Both the position numbers and the translations under genes were made by a program. The notes beneath the pieces are model-generated. The model searched no databases. It was not told where the DNA came from and was given only the letters and a program-made list of their open reading frames with translations. Below are positions 1 through 8,113 of a DNA stretch of 33,745 bases, piece by piece. The stretch is from Actinomycetes bacterium (lineage in GTDB: Bacteria > Actinomycetota > Actinomycetes > Mycobacteriales > Pseudonocardiaceae): positions 1 to 33,745 of the forward strand of contig JAJYTH010000033.1 of NCBI GenBank assembly GCA_021793175.1, in the 5' to 3' direction. Position 1 is the first letter of the stretch; each line of letters begins with the position of its first letter.

Positions 1-30
1 TGGACGGCGCCTCCCGCTCGGCAAGCGAAC

Positions 31-79
31 ACGAAGAAAGCCCCGGCACCACGCCTCGCGGTGCCGGGGCTTTCTTCGT
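31..79 (-). terminator. Perfect 20-bp hairpin downstream of qcrB
   Basis: Positions 31-50 are exactly complementary to 60-79, with a 9-nt loop (51-59). The stem ends 13 bp past the qcrB stop codon. The outer part of each arm is A/T-rich (GAAGAAAG / CTTTCTTC), so in either direction the transcript leaves the stem through a U-containing stretch and it may act bidirectionally. It most likely terminates the ctaE-qcrCAB transcript. The 30 bases before it are too short to assign. Confidence 0.85.
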
Positions 80-91
80 CGGCTTCGGTGC

Positions 92-1756
92 CTAGCGTTC
101 GCTCGGCGAACTGGCCTCCTCGGGCTGCGGCGCTTCCAGCTCGCCGCCCCCGGGGTAATCGCCTTGCTCCGCCCTGGCGCGCTCCAGGGCCGCCGCTTCC
201 TCCGGCGGGTCCGGGGTCAGCATCGAACCGGACACCGGCTGCCCCGCCGAACCGAGCTCGTTCATCTTCTTCGGCACCGGCGCACCCTGGTATTCCAGCG
301 GAATCGGGTGGCCGTGCTCGTCCACCGGGCCGAGCGGCTGGTGGACCTCGATGAACTCACCGTGCGGCAGGCGCTTGATGATGCCGGTCTCGACGCCGTG
401 CTCCAGCACCTCCCGGTCGGACCGCTGCAGGCCCAGGCAGATCCGGTAGGTGATGTAGTAGGCCAGCGGCGGCAGGATCAACAACCCGATGCGGCCCGCC
501 CACGTCATCGCGTTCAGTGAGATGTCGTACTTGAACGCGACGATGTCGTTGAACCCGGAGATCTCCAACACCATGAAGAACGTCAGGGCCATGACACCGA
601 GGCTGGTCCTCACCGGTGCGTCACGCGGACGCTGCAGCAGGTTGTGATGCGCGGTGTCCTTCGAGAACTTGCGCTCGATGAACGGATACCCGATCAGTAG
701 CGCGAACAGGATGCCCATACCGATGGCACCGGCGAAGAACACCGGCGGCACCGTGTAGTTGCCCAGATACAGCTCCCACGCCGGATAGATACGTAGGATG
801 CCGTCGGCCCAGGCCAGATACCAGTCGGGCTGAGATCCCGCCGACACTTGCGACGGGTTGTACGGGCCGATATGCCACACCGCGTTGATCTGGAACAGAC
901 CCGACATCAGCGCGATGAAGCCGGTCACCAAGGCGAACCAGAAGCCGGCCTTGAGCGCGAACACCGGCATGATGCGCACGCCGACCACGTTGGTCTCCTT
1001 GCGGCGCACACCGGGGAACTGCGTGTGCTTCTGGTACCACACCAGCGCGAGGTGGACAGCCACCAGCGCCAGCATGATGCCCGGGACGATCAGGATATGC
1101 AGGGCGTACATCCTGGGCACAATCAGCGTGCCCGGGAACTCGCCACCGAACAGGGCCCAGTGCAGCCACGTACCGATCACCGGCACCGAGAGCACGATGC
1201 CCGACAGCGTCGCCCGGACACCGGTACCGGACAGCAGGTCGTCCGGCAGCGAGTAGCCGAAGAAGCCCTCGAACATACCCAGGATCAGCAGCAGCGCGCC
1301 GATGACCCAGTTCGCCTCGCGCGGCCTGCGGAAGGCGCCGGTGAAGAACACCCGGAACATGTGCACGAACATCGCGGCGACGAAGATCAACGCCGCCCAG
1401 TGGTGCATCTGCCGGATGAACAGACCACCGCGGATCTCGAACGAGATCTCCAAGGTGGACTCGAGCGCCCGCGACATCTCGATGCCCTGGAGGTTCTTGT
1501 ACGGACCGTCGTACACGACCTCGGCCATCGAGGGGTCGAAGAACAACGTCAGGTAGATACCCGACAGGATCAGGATGATGAAGCTGTAAAGGGCCAGCTC
1601 ACCGAGCAGGAACGACCAGTGGGTCGGGAACACCTTGTTCAGCTGGCGCCGCAACCCCTGGGCCAAGTGATAACGCTGGTCAGCGTTGTTCGCGGCCTCA
1701 GCGACCCGCTTGGCCAGCAAGCCGGAGCCCTTCGTCGGCGTAGTGAGTGAGCTCAT
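92..1756 (-). CDS. qcrB: Cytochrome bc1 (bcc) complex cytochrome b subunit QcrB
   Basis: This 554-residue membrane protein is the quinol-oxidising cytochrome b of the actinobacterial bcc complex, which forms a supercomplex with aa3 oxidase. Histidines 118-119 (MHHW) and His132 lie in the di-heme helix region after an IRGG motif. The quinol-site motif appears as PDWY rather than PEWY, as in mycobacterial QcrB. Multiple transmembrane helices are followed by a long hydrophilic C-terminal tail containing [15 protein letters not shown] and [13 protein letters not shown], which is typical of the actinobacterial form. The ATG overlaps the qcrA stop by 4 bp (ATGA), so the two are translationally coupled. 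It is the last gene of ctaE-qcrC-qcrA-qcrB. The assignment is secure. Confidence 0.97.
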   Translation of the reverse strand: MSSLTTPTKGSGLLAKRVAEAANNADQRYHLAQGLRRQLNKVFPTHWSFLLGELALYSFIILILSGIYLTLFFDPSMAEVVYDGPYKNLQGIEMSRALESTLEISFEIRGGLFIRQMHHWAALIFVAAMFVHMFRVFFTGAFRRPREANWVIGALLLILGMFEGFFGYSLPDDLLSGTGVRATLSGIVLSVPVIGTWLHWALFGGEFPGTLIVPRMYALHILIVPGIMLALVAVHLALVWYQKHTQFPGVRRKETNVVGVRIMPVFALKAGFWFALVTGFIALMSGLFQINAVWHIGPYNPSQVSAGSQPDWYLAWADGILRIYPAWELYLGNYTVPPVFFAGAIGMGILFALLIGYPFIERKFSKDTAHHNLLQRPRDAPVRTSLGVMALTFFMVLEISGFNDIVAFKYDISLNAMTWAGRIGLLILPPLAYYITYRICLGLQRSDREVLEHGVETGIIKRLPHGEFIEVHQPLGPVDEHGHPIPLEYQGAPVPKKMNELGSAGQPVSGSMLTPDPPEEAAALERARAEQGDYPGGGELEAPQPEEASSPSER

Positions 1757-2901
1757 GACTTGCGCTCCCAGTAACCCGGACCGATCGGCTCGATGAAGTC
1801 GTGCCGAGCGATGAAATACCCGTCAGTGTGCACCGTGATGGGCAGCTGCGGCAGCGCACGCGTCGCCGGGCCGAACACCGGCTTCGCGTACTGCAGGATG
1901 TCGAACTGCGACTGGTGGCACGGACACAGCGCCCGGTTGGTCTGCTGCTCGTACAGCGACGTGGGGCAACCCACGTGCGTGCAGACCTTGGAGTAGGCGT
2001 AGTAGGCGCCGTAGTTGAAGTCCTCCTGGCCCTTGCGCTTGACCACCTGCTCAGCGTCCTCGGGACGCAGCCGGATCAACATCACAGGGCTGTCGGAACG
2101 CTTGAGCGCGGCCGACAGCGCGTGCGGGTCGTCGCGTTCGGACTCACGGAAGGGGAAGACGGTCTCCATACCGCCCGCGTCGAGGTCCTCCGGACGAACC
2201 AGGGAGATCTCCTGCGGGTCACCTGTGTTGCGTCGGAGGTAGACGATCTCACCCGGATACCGCGGCTTCCAGGCGGTGTGGGCGAGCGAGTCCTCGCTCT
2301 CCGGGTTCTTCCACGGGTCCTTCACGAATCCGGCCAGCGGCAACACCACTGTGCCCAGACCCAGGACACCGGCCCCCAAACCGGCCGTGCGCTTGATCAT
2401 CGACCGGCGCCCGATGGTGCTGCGCTCGCCGGCGTCGGCCAGCTGAGCCACGATCGTCTTGCGGTCGATCTCGGCCGAACCCTTGCCCATGTTGTCGGAG
2501 CGCTCTTGCACAGCGAGCTCGTCCGGGACGAACCGCTTCGTGTAAAGCAAGGCACCGATCGCCAATGCAAGCACCGACACACCCAGCGTGATGCCGAGCA
2601 TCGGTGTGTAGAGGCTGTACCAGAAGTGCCCCTGCTCGTCCTCCGGAGGCCGGTATTCCGACGGCCACCAGATCAACGCGGCCAGGAATGCAAGCCCCGC
2701 CAGGATGGCGAGGACGAACCACAACGTCACCGCGCGCTGGGCGCGCTTCTCGGCCCTGGTGCCCTTGACCGGCCACGGATCGGGGTAGTTGACGATCTCG
2801 ACCCCGTCCAGCTTCGCGCCGAGCCGGACGAGTTCGTCACGGCTCATGGCCGCGAGCTCTTCCTCGCTCGGCCGCTGCTCCGGCCCGTTACCGCTACTCA
2901 T
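1753..2901 (-). CDS. qcrA: Cytochrome bc1 complex Rieske iron-sulfur subunit QcrA
   Basis: QcrA carries the Rieske [2Fe-2S] cluster that takes electrons from quinol and passes them to QcrC. The cluster ligands are visible in CTHVGC and CPCHQS in the C-terminal third. The N-terminal half has three hydrophobic segments instead of the usual one. The third is preceded by a twin-arginine-like stretch (GRRSMIKR), the architecture known for actinobacterial QcrA proteins, which use Sec and Tat together. I chose ATG 2901 (382 aa), which has a GAGGCAGG-like Shine-Dalgarno. An in-frame GTG at 2931 would add ten residues but has no clear Shine-Dalgarno. It lies about 105 bp after qcrC and overlaps qcrB by 4 bp. 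Confidence 0.95.
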   Translation of the reverse strand: MSSGNGPEQRPSEEELAAMSRDELVRLGAKLDGVEIVNYPDPWPVKGTRAEKRAQRAVTLWFVLAILAGLAFLAALIWWPSEYRPPEDEQGHFWYSLYTPMLGITLGVSVLALAIGALLYTKRFVPDELAVQERSDNMGKGSAEIDRKTIVAQLADAGERSTIGRRSMIKRTAGLGAGVLGLGTVVLPLAGFVKDPWKNPESEDSLAHTAWKPRYPGEIVYLRRNTGDPQEISLVRPEDLDAGGMETVFPFRESERDDPHALSAALKRSDSPVMLIRLRPEDAEQVVKRKGQEDFNYGAYYAYSKVCTHVGCPTSLYEQQTNRALCPCHQSQFDILQYAKPVFGPATRALPQLPITVHTDGYFIARHDFIEPIGPGYWERKS

Positions 2902-2935
2902 GCTGTGTGAACCTGCCTCGCTGTGCTCCACGTGC

Positions 2936-2949
2936 AGGGCTTAAGCCCT
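2936..2949. repeat. 14-bp perfect palindrome in the qcrC-qcrA gap
   Basis: AGGGCTTAAGCCCT is a perfect palindrome between the qcrC stop and the qcrA start. With no loop it is a poor terminator. It could be a protein-binding site or an RNA processing/stability element that sets relative qcrC and qcrA levels. No function can be shown from sequence. Confidence 0.35.
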
Positions 2950-3005
2950 TTACCGTTGGCCTTCCCGGCAAAACGCCACAGTGGTTCGCCTGGCGTGCCC
3001 ATGTC

Positions 3006-3833
3006 CTACGCCCTCGATCCGATCCACATGGTCGCGCCGACCAGCACTCCGATACCGACGACCCAGGCGATCATGCCTTCCGAGGCGGGGCCGAGTCCTC
3101 CGAGTCCGTTACCTCCGGGCGCGTTGTTGCCATCGGAAACCGACTTCACGTAGGCGACAATGTCCCGCTTCTCCTCCGGGGAGAGCTGGCGGTCGGAGAA
3201 CTTCGGCATGTTCTGCGGACCGGTCTGCATCGCGGTGTAGATCTCTTCCTCGGAGGCGGGTGCGAGCTCCGGCGCGAACTTGCCCGCCGAGAGCGCTCCG
3301 CCCTGACCGGTGAAGTTGTGGCACGACGCACAGTTCAACCGGAACAGTTCCGCACCTCTCGCGGGGTTGGACCCGCGCAGCTCAGCACCGCTTTCCTCGG
3401 GGCGCTGAGGACCACCGCCGTTGGCCTGGATGTAGGCACCCAGCGCGTCGATCTCCTCAGGAGACAGCCGCGGAGGCTTACGCAGCGCCTGCGCTTCCTG
3501 CCGCACCATCGGCATCCGACCGCTGGCGGTCTGGAAGTACACGGACGCCTCGCCGACCCCGATCAGGCTCGGCCCACGGCCCTCCACACCCTGGAGGTTC
3601 TCGCCGTGGCAGCTGATGCAGGTGTTGTTGTAGACCTCTTCGCCCTTGCGGATCAGCGCAGGATCCTCCTGCGCCTGCGCGGCCTGCGGCTCCGGTGCGA
3701 ACACCGCGTAGAGACCGCCCGCACTCAACAACGCGACACCCAGCGCCATCGCGCCCGCCATCCGGCGACGGAATTTCGTGCCACGGCCCGCCCGCCTCTC
3801 CTCGGCAGTGCCGCGCTTCTTCATGAAGAACAT
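3006..3833 (-). CDS. qcrC: Di-heme cytochrome c subunit of bcc complex, QcrC
   Basis: QcrC is the membrane-anchored di-heme cytochrome cc that links the bc1 complex directly to aa3 oxidase, replacing soluble cytochrome c in actinobacteria. Two CXXCH heme-binding motifs are present: CISCH, about 60 residues after the signal anchor, and CASCH about 100 residues later. Met ligands are likely in the GRMPM and [10 protein letters not shown] segments. A basic N-terminus (KFRRR) precedes one hydrophobic signal/anchor segment, and the C-terminus carries a second transmembrane helix. Start choice is uncertain: ATG 3833 (275 aa) has AAGGG 12 nt upstream, ATG 3824 fits homologue lengths equally well, and a TTG at 3845 is possible. 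It lies 45 bp downstream of ctaE. Confidence 0.95.
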   Translation of the reverse strand: MFFMKKRGTAEERRAGRGTKFRRRMAGAMALGVALLSAGGLYAVFAPEPQAAQAQEDPALIRKGEEVYNNTCISCHGENLQGVEGRGPSLIGVGEASVYFQTASGRMPMVRQEAQALRKPPRLSPEEIDALGAYIQANGGGPQRPEESGAELRGSNPARGAELFRLNCASCHNFTGQGGALSAGKFAPELAPASEEEIYTAMQTGPQNMPKFSDRQLSPEEKRDIVAYVKSVSDGNNAPGGNGLGGLGPASEGMIAWVVGIGVLVGATMWIGSRA

Positions 3834-3878
3834 CTTCTGTGGCAACCCTTGCTGTCAGTTCGGCCGAAAGCTTCGAGG

Positions 3879-4508
3879 TCAGGGAATGAGGTAGATCACC
3901 GCGAACATGCCGACCCACACGACGTCGACGAAGTGCCAGTAGTAGGAGACGACGATCGCCGTAGTCGCCTGCGCTGGCGTGAACTTGCTCATCTTCGTTC
4001 TTATGAGCACGAGCACGAACGCGATCAGACCACCGATGACGTGCATCCCGTGGAAGCCGGTGGTCATGAAGAAGGCCGTGCCGTAAGCACCGGAGGGCAT
4101 CGTCACGCCCTCACTGATCAGGAGGGTGTATTCCCAGGCCTGACCACAGACGAACACCGTCCCCATGAGCAGGGTCAACAGGTACCAGCGGCGCAGTCCG
4201 AACACGTCACCACGCTCGGCGGCGAACACGCCCAACTGACAGGTGAACGACGACGCCACCAGGATGAGCGTGAACGGCAGCGCCTGCCCCAGACTCAGAT
4301 GAATCTGTTCCCCGGTCACCGGGTTCAAGGGCGGCCACATGCCGGTGTCGTTCTGGGCCTTGACCGTGAAGAACATGGCGAACAGCCCAGCGAAGAACAT
4401 GAGCTCGCTGGACAGCCACACGATCGTGCCGACGCTGACCATGTTCGGCCGGTTGAGCGAGTGCACTCGCTGGCTGATGGAAGGAGCTGCCGTTGTCACG
4501 GCTCGCAT
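3879..4508 (-). CDS. ctaE: Cytochrome c oxidase subunit III, CtaE
   Basis: This 209-residue protein has five predicted transmembrane helices and is the short actinobacterial subunit III of aa3-type cytochrome oxidase. Family features include [15 protein letters not shown] near residue 35 and the [10 protein letters not shown] histidine motif near residue 150. A strong Shine-Dalgarno (GGGGAGA) precedes ATG 4508. It is the first gene of the ctaE-qcrCAB operon, so oxidase subunit III and the whole bcc complex are expressed together. The catalytic subunit ctaD is not in this window. Confidence 0.96.
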   Translation of the reverse strand: MRAVTTAAPSISQRVHSLNRPNMVSVGTIVWLSSELMFFAGLFAMFFTVKAQNDTGMWPPLNPVTGEQIHLSLGQALPFTLILVASSFTCQLGVFAAERGDVFGLRRWYLLTLLMGTVFVCGQAWEYTLLISEGVTMPSGAYGTAFFMTTGFHGMHVIGGLIAFVLVLIRTKMSKFTPAQATTAIVVSYYWHFVDVVWVGMFAVIYLIP

Positions 4509-4667
4509 TATGTCTCCCCTCGACCTAGCCCTGCAGCTCGGGTCCTACGGACGGTCGTGCACGAAGGGAAAACGCTACCGAAAAGGAGACGAACCCGCTG
4601 GGTATCGGGGGCGTAGGCCAGCTAGCATGAACCTCGTCACCATCGTCGAGGCGCAAAGGACGCGAGG

Positions 4668-5078
4668 ATGACCGAGCGAGCGAAGAAGGTCCTTGTTTTC
4701 AGCCACAGGAGCGAGGTGCGCGACTCGATCATCAACGCAGTCGGCCGACGACCGGCCGCTGACCTGGGCAAAGTCACCTATGTCGAAGCCGCGGGCGTGG
4801 CCGAGGTGTTGACCGAGATGGACTCCGGTGAGATTGATCTCGCCATCTTCGACGGTGAGGCGCAGCCCACCGGTGGTATTGGTCTCACTCGGCAGCTCAA
4901 GCACGAACTCGCCGGCTGTCCGCCTATCGTGGTAGCTGTGCGCCGCAAGGATGACCGATGGCTCGCCACCTGGTCGCAGGCCGATGCCGTCCTGGTGCAC
5001 CCTCTCGACCCGCTGACCGCGGCCGAGACCGTTGCGGACGTACTGCGGACCCAGCGCGTGCCCGCCGTCAACGGCTGA
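4668..5078 (+). CDS. Degenerate (pseudo-) receiver-domain protein
   Basis: This 136-residue single-domain protein has a response-regulator receiver pattern of alternating hydrophobic strands and helices. Strand 1 is VLVFSHRSEVR, where true receivers have VLVVDDEPEVR, so the acidic Mg-binding pair is Ser12-His13. Strand 3 is IDLAIFDGE, with Asp62 at the phospho-acceptor position. The strand-5 lysine is replaced by His111 (VLVHPLDP, normally TKPFDP-like). No output domain follows. ATG 4668 has AAAGGA 8 nt upstream. It is divergent from ctaE across 159 bp, with trpD downstream. A phosphorylation-independent regulatory or scaffold role is inference. The fold is a fairly confident call; the function is unknown. 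Confidence 0.75.
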   Translation: MTERAKKVLVFSHRSEVRDSIINAVGRRPAADLGKVTYVEAAGVAEVLTEMDSGEIDLAIFDGEAQPTGGIGLTRQLKHELAGCPPIVVAVRRKDDRWLATWSQADAVLVHPLDPLTAAETVADVLRTQRVPAVNG

Positions 5079-5116
5079 ACATCGAAGACAGACCTCGACC
5101 GGGTGGAGCCGAGTGA

Positions 5117-5137
5117 GGCCGAGTGGCCGACTCGGCC
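5117..5137 (+). terminator. Hairpin after the pseudo-receiver gene
   Basis: GGCCGAGT (5117-5124) pairs with ACTCGGCC (5130-5137) around a 5-nt loop, 38 bp past the stop codon. There is no U-tract, so it is a modest candidate terminator before trpD. Confidence 0.4.
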
Positions 5138-5229
5138 GTCGGGTCGGCTTCGCTCGGTCAGCTATGTCCGAATCACGAACTGTGACAATCACTACTCACC
5201 CCCCGCGTGAGTGAGTTCTTGAACGATCC

Positions 5230-5252
5230 GCCGAACACTTCGGAGTGTCGGC
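5230..5252 (+). other. Leader hairpin immediately upstream of the trpD ribosome binding site
   Basis: GCCGA-(A)-CACT pairs with AGTG-TCGGC around a TCGG loop, with one bulged A. It ends 4 bp before the GGAG Shine-Dalgarno of trpD (5257-5260). It could influence ribosome access. No Trp-rich leader peptide, T-box or run of U is seen, so classical attenuation is not supported. Confidence 0.35.
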
Positions 5253-5266
5253 GGCCGGAGATGAAC

Positions 5267-6292
5267 ATGCCTGAATACACCTGGCCAACCGTCCTCAATC
5301 AGCTCATCGAGCGTGTCGATCTGTCCGAGGACGCCACGGCGTGGGCCATGGACCAGGTGATGTCCGGCGAAGCCACCCCCGCCCAGATCGCGGGGTTCGC
5401 GGTGGCGCTGCGGGCGAAGGGCGAGACGGCCGCCGAGATCTCCGGCATGGCGCGCGCCATGCTCCACCACGCCAACCGCGTCGACCTCGACGTACGTGCC
5501 GTCGACATCGTGGGCACGGGTGGTGACCGCAAGGGCTCGGTCAACATCTCCACCATGACCTCGCTGGTGGTGGCCGCCAGCGGGACGCCCGTCGTCAAAC
5601 ACGGCGGCAGGGCCGCCTCGTCGAAGTCCGGGGCCGCCGATGTCCTGGAGGCGTTGGGCGTCAGCATCGAGACCACCCCCGACGACGTGCGGCGGTGTGT
5701 CGAGGAGCTCGGCATCGGTTTCTGTTTCGCTCCCGCGTTCCATCCCGCGCTGCGGCACGTGGGCGGGCCCCGACGAGAACTGGGCATCCCCACCGTGTTC
5801 AACATGCTGGGGCCGCTGACCAACCCCGCTCAGCCGACCTCGGGACTGATCGGTTGCGCTTATCCGGACAAGGCCCCGGTGCTGGCCGAGGTGTACGCCC
5901 GGCGCGGCCACAGCGTGCTGCTGGTGCGTGGCGACGACGGACTCGACGAAATCACCACCACGACCACCAGTACGGCGTGGATCATCGCCGGCGGCGAGAT
6001 CCGCACCGAGACCATCGACCCGACGGTGCTGGGGATCCCGAAGTCCGAACCGGACGCGCTACGGGGCGGTGACGCCGCCGCCAACGCCGAGGTCTTCAGA
6101 AACCTCGTCGAAGGCAAGCACGGCCCGGTGAGGGACGCCGTCCTCATCAACGCAGCGGGCGCCCTGGCGGCCCACACGGGCTTCTCCGACGACCTCACCG
6201 CAGACCTGCGCGCGGGCCTGGAGAAAGCCGCTACAGCCATCGATTCCGGTGCTGCGGCCGACTTGCTCGCCCGCTGGATCGACAAGGGCTGA
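5267..6292 (+). CDS. trpD: Anthranilate phosphoribosyltransferase TrpD
   Basis: TrpD transfers the phosphoribosyl group of PRPP to anthranilate, the second step of tryptophan synthesis from chorismate. With ATG 5267 the protein is 341 aa, the usual family length. It shows the PRPP-binding GTGGD (83-87), SVNIST (91-96), the KHGGRAASSKSG glycine-rich loop (111-122), NMLGPLTNP, and the Mg-binding LDE motif before ITTTTT. ATG 5267 was preferred because GGAG lies 6 nt upstream. A GTG at 5207 would add 20 residues of non-family sequence. No other trp gene is nearby. Its position beside ctaE/qcr is conserved in mycobacteria, so this is inherited synteny rather than a trp operon. Confidence 0.95.
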   Translation: MPEYTWPTVLNQLIERVDLSEDATAWAMDQVMSGEATPAQIAGFAVALRAKGETAAEISGMARAMLHHANRVDLDVRAVDIVGTGGDRKGSVNISTMTSLVVAASGTPVVKHGGRAASSKSGAADVLEALGVSIETTPDDVRRCVEELGIGFCFAPAFHPALRHVGGPRRELGIPTVFNMLGPLTNPAQPTSGLIGCAYPDKAPVLAEVYARRGHSVLLVRGDDGLDEITTTTTSTAWIIAGGEIRTETIDPTVLGIPKSEPDALRGGDAAANAEVFRNLVEGKHGPVRDAVLINAAGALAAHTGFSDDLTADLRAGLEKAATAIDSGAAADLLARWIDKG

Positions 6293-6319
6293 AAAACCGG
6301 CCAGAAAGCCCCAGAACAG

Positions 6320-6368
6320 ACGACAAGGAAGCGAGTCCCGATACGTACAGGGCTCGCTTCCTTGTCGT
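6320..6368 (+). terminator. trpD terminator
   Basis: A 16-bp perfect stem (ACGACAAGGAAGCGAG, 6320-6335, with 6353-6368) plus a further CCC/GGG pairing surrounds a loop near 6340-6349. The TTT at 6368-6370 follows. It lies 27 bp past the trpD stop. Confidence 0.8.
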
Positions 6369-6495
6369 TTCAGGAGCCTGTTTCACGCAGCTTCACAAGC
6401 ACAGCCAGGCTTCGCGGGCCTCTTCCCCGGTAAGCCCCATCGGATTCGCCTACCGAGGTGAGCTTGGGCGGCACCGAGAACACGACCACACGCAC

Positions 6496-6528
6496 GTGCG
6501 GGGCACCGGTTCCTCCGGTGCCCCGCGC
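6496..6528 (-). terminator. ctaC-ctaF operon terminator
   Basis: GGGGCACCGG (6500-6509) pairs with CCGGTGCCCC (6515-6524), extended by about four more pairs including one G-U. The loop is 5 nt. It lies about 28 bp beyond the ctaF stop on the minus strand and lacks a U-tract, as is common in actinobacteria. Between the two hairpins (6369-6495) I see nothing else. Confidence 0.7.
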
Positions 6529-6556
6529 ACGTGTGGGATCGAGACGAAATCAGACG

Positions 6557-6976
6557 TCAGTGGCGACGTGAACCGGTGTGGTACTCGAACACCAAACCAC
6601 CGATCATCATGACCAGCACGACGCCGCTGAGGATGATCAGCCACACCTGGAAGAACGCGAGGGCCACGCTCACCAGAGCGCAACCAGCCGCGACGGCGGC
6701 CGGCCAGTAACTACCGGGGCTGAAGAATCCCAACTCACCTGCGCCATCGCTGACCTCTGCGTCCTCGTGGTCCTCCGGCCGAGGCTCGATACGCCGAGCG
6801 ACGAACCGAAAGTAACTGCCCACCAGCAGCGCCAGACCACCTGAAAGAAGCAGCGCCACCGTGCCGACCGGCTCAACGCCGTCCTGGGTCATCATGGCGG
6901 TCATCACCGCGTAGATGATCGCGATGACGATGCCGAAGATCGCGACGATGTCGAAAACCCGGGCTTCGACCTTCAT
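6557..6976 (-). CDS. ctaF: Cytochrome c oxidase subunit IV, CtaF
   Basis: CtaF is the small actinobacterium-specific fourth subunit of aa3 oxidase. The 139-residue length equals that of the Mycobacterium tuberculosis protein as I recall it. It has four hydrophobic segments: two N-terminal, then a hydrophilic loop (RRIEPRPEDHEDAEVSDGAG) followed by GELGFFSPGSYWP, a strongly conserved family signature, then two more. It sits 51 bp downstream of ctaC in the same operon and is bounded by a hairpin. Confidence 0.93.
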   Translation of the reverse strand: MKVEARVFDIVAIFGIVIAIIYAVMTAMMTQDGVEPVGTVALLLSGGLALLVGSYFRFVARRIEPRPEDHEDAEVSDGAGELGFFSPGSYWPAAVAAGCALVSVALAFFQVWLIILSGVVLVMMIGGLVFEYHTGSRRH

Positions 6977-7027
6977 GAGCGTGTGTCCTTCTTACTCGAT
7001 CGCTGGAGTCACTTCTCGGTGGTCGAC

Positions 7028-7975
7028 TCAACCGGACGCCGTGCGCGCGACGCGGTCCGTCGCGAACGGGGACGTGGTCGTCGCGACCGGGCTGCACAGC
7101 TGCGCATCGCAACCCTCATCCTGCATGGTGGCCAGTGCTTCCGCAGCGGTGTACGGCTGACCCGTCTCAGGGTTGTTCTGAGTACGCAGCTCCATGTAGC
7201 GGTCGAACTTGTCCGGCGACAGGGCGCGGACCTCGAAGTTCATCATCGCGTGGTAGACGCCGCACAGCTCGGCGCAACGGCCGACGAAGGCACCTTCCCG
7301 GTCGACGGTCGTCTGGAACGACTCGTCCTGGTTGTTCTTACGCGGGTACGGGAACACGTCACGCTTGAAGTGGAATTCCGGCACCCAGAAAGAGTGAATG
7401 ACGTCGGTGGACTCGAGGTTGTACTGAGTCACTTGGTTGGCCGGGACCACCAGCAGCGGGATCTCGCTCGAGCTGCCGACCGTGCTCACGGGCTGTCCGT
7501 CCGGAGTCTGGTAGTCGGGGTACGAGAACTCCCAGTTCCACTGGAAACCCGTGACGTCCACGACGACGTCGGGGTCCTCCTCCTCGGCGAGCACCGACTG
7601 TTCGGTGACGGCCGTGAAGAAGAACAGCACACAGACCATGACAACCGGCAGCACGACCACGAACAGCTCCAGCGGCACGTTGTACTGGAACTGCCTCGGC
7701 AGTGCCTCGGTCGAGTTCTTCTTCTTCCGGTGGAACGCAGCCGACCAGAAGATGAGTCCCCACACGATCGCGCCGACGGCCAGCGCAGCGATGACCGCCC
7801 ACGTCCAGAACGTGCGCATCTCCGCGGCTTCCACCGTGGCACTCTCGGGCCAGCCGAATCGCAGAATCTCCTCACCGGAGCAGCCGGTCGCCGTCAAAGC
7901 GACGAGCGCGGCGAGCGCGGCGACTTTGCCGGCTTTGCCTAGTCGTGTGCCCCGGGTGCGCTCTGGAACGCCCAC
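7028..7975 (-). CDS. ctaC: Cytochrome c oxidase subunit II, CtaC
   Basis: Subunit II carries the dinuclear CuA centre that accepts electrons from QcrC. CuA ligands are visible in VIHSFWVPEF and CAELCGVYHAMM (two Cys, Glu, His, Met). GFQWNWEFSYP is the aromatic electron-entry motif. An N-terminal signal peptide ends in a lipobox-like TATGC with Cys at residue 32, so it is probably a lipoprotein with two further transmembrane helices. The start is GTG 7975 (315 aa), because a full AGGAGG lies 9 nt upstream. An in-frame ATG at 8011 would place that Shine-Dalgarno inside the gene. It is divergent from asnB. Confidence 0.95.
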   Translation of the reverse strand: MGVPERTRGTRLGKAGKVAALAALVALTATGCSGEEILRFGWPESATVEAAEMRTFWTWAVIAALAVGAIVWGLIFWSAAFHRKKKNSTEALPRQFQYNVPLELFVVVLPVVMVCVLFFFTAVTEQSVLAEEEDPDVVVDVTGFQWNWEFSYPDYQTPDGQPVSTVGSSSEIPLLVVPANQVTQYNLESTDVIHSFWVPEFHFKRDVFPYPRKNNQDESFQTTVDREGAFVGRCAELCGVYHAMMNFEVRALSPDKFDRYMELRTQNNPETGQPYTAAEALATMQDEGCDAQLCSPVATTTSPFATDRVARTASG

Positions 7976-8113
7976 TCCGTGATGCCTCCTCGCCCGATCC
8001 TTGCAACGCATGGGACTCTAGCCGAGACCCGGGACGGCGGCGTCACCGCCTTCCCCGGCATACTTGCGACTTACGACTCAAATGTTGACGGAAATAAGGG
8101 TGTGTGAGACGGC

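Noticed and set aside
2907-4616. Long plus-strand open frame (569 codons) across qcrC and ctaE
   Set aside because: It is antisense to two certain genes; the Arg/His-rich translation without domains is typical of high-GC shadow frames.
5164-5214. Short open frame (16 codons) before trpD as an attenuation leader peptide
   Set aside because: It has no Trp codons, and the following hairpin has no U-run; it overlaps the alternative GTG only by chance.
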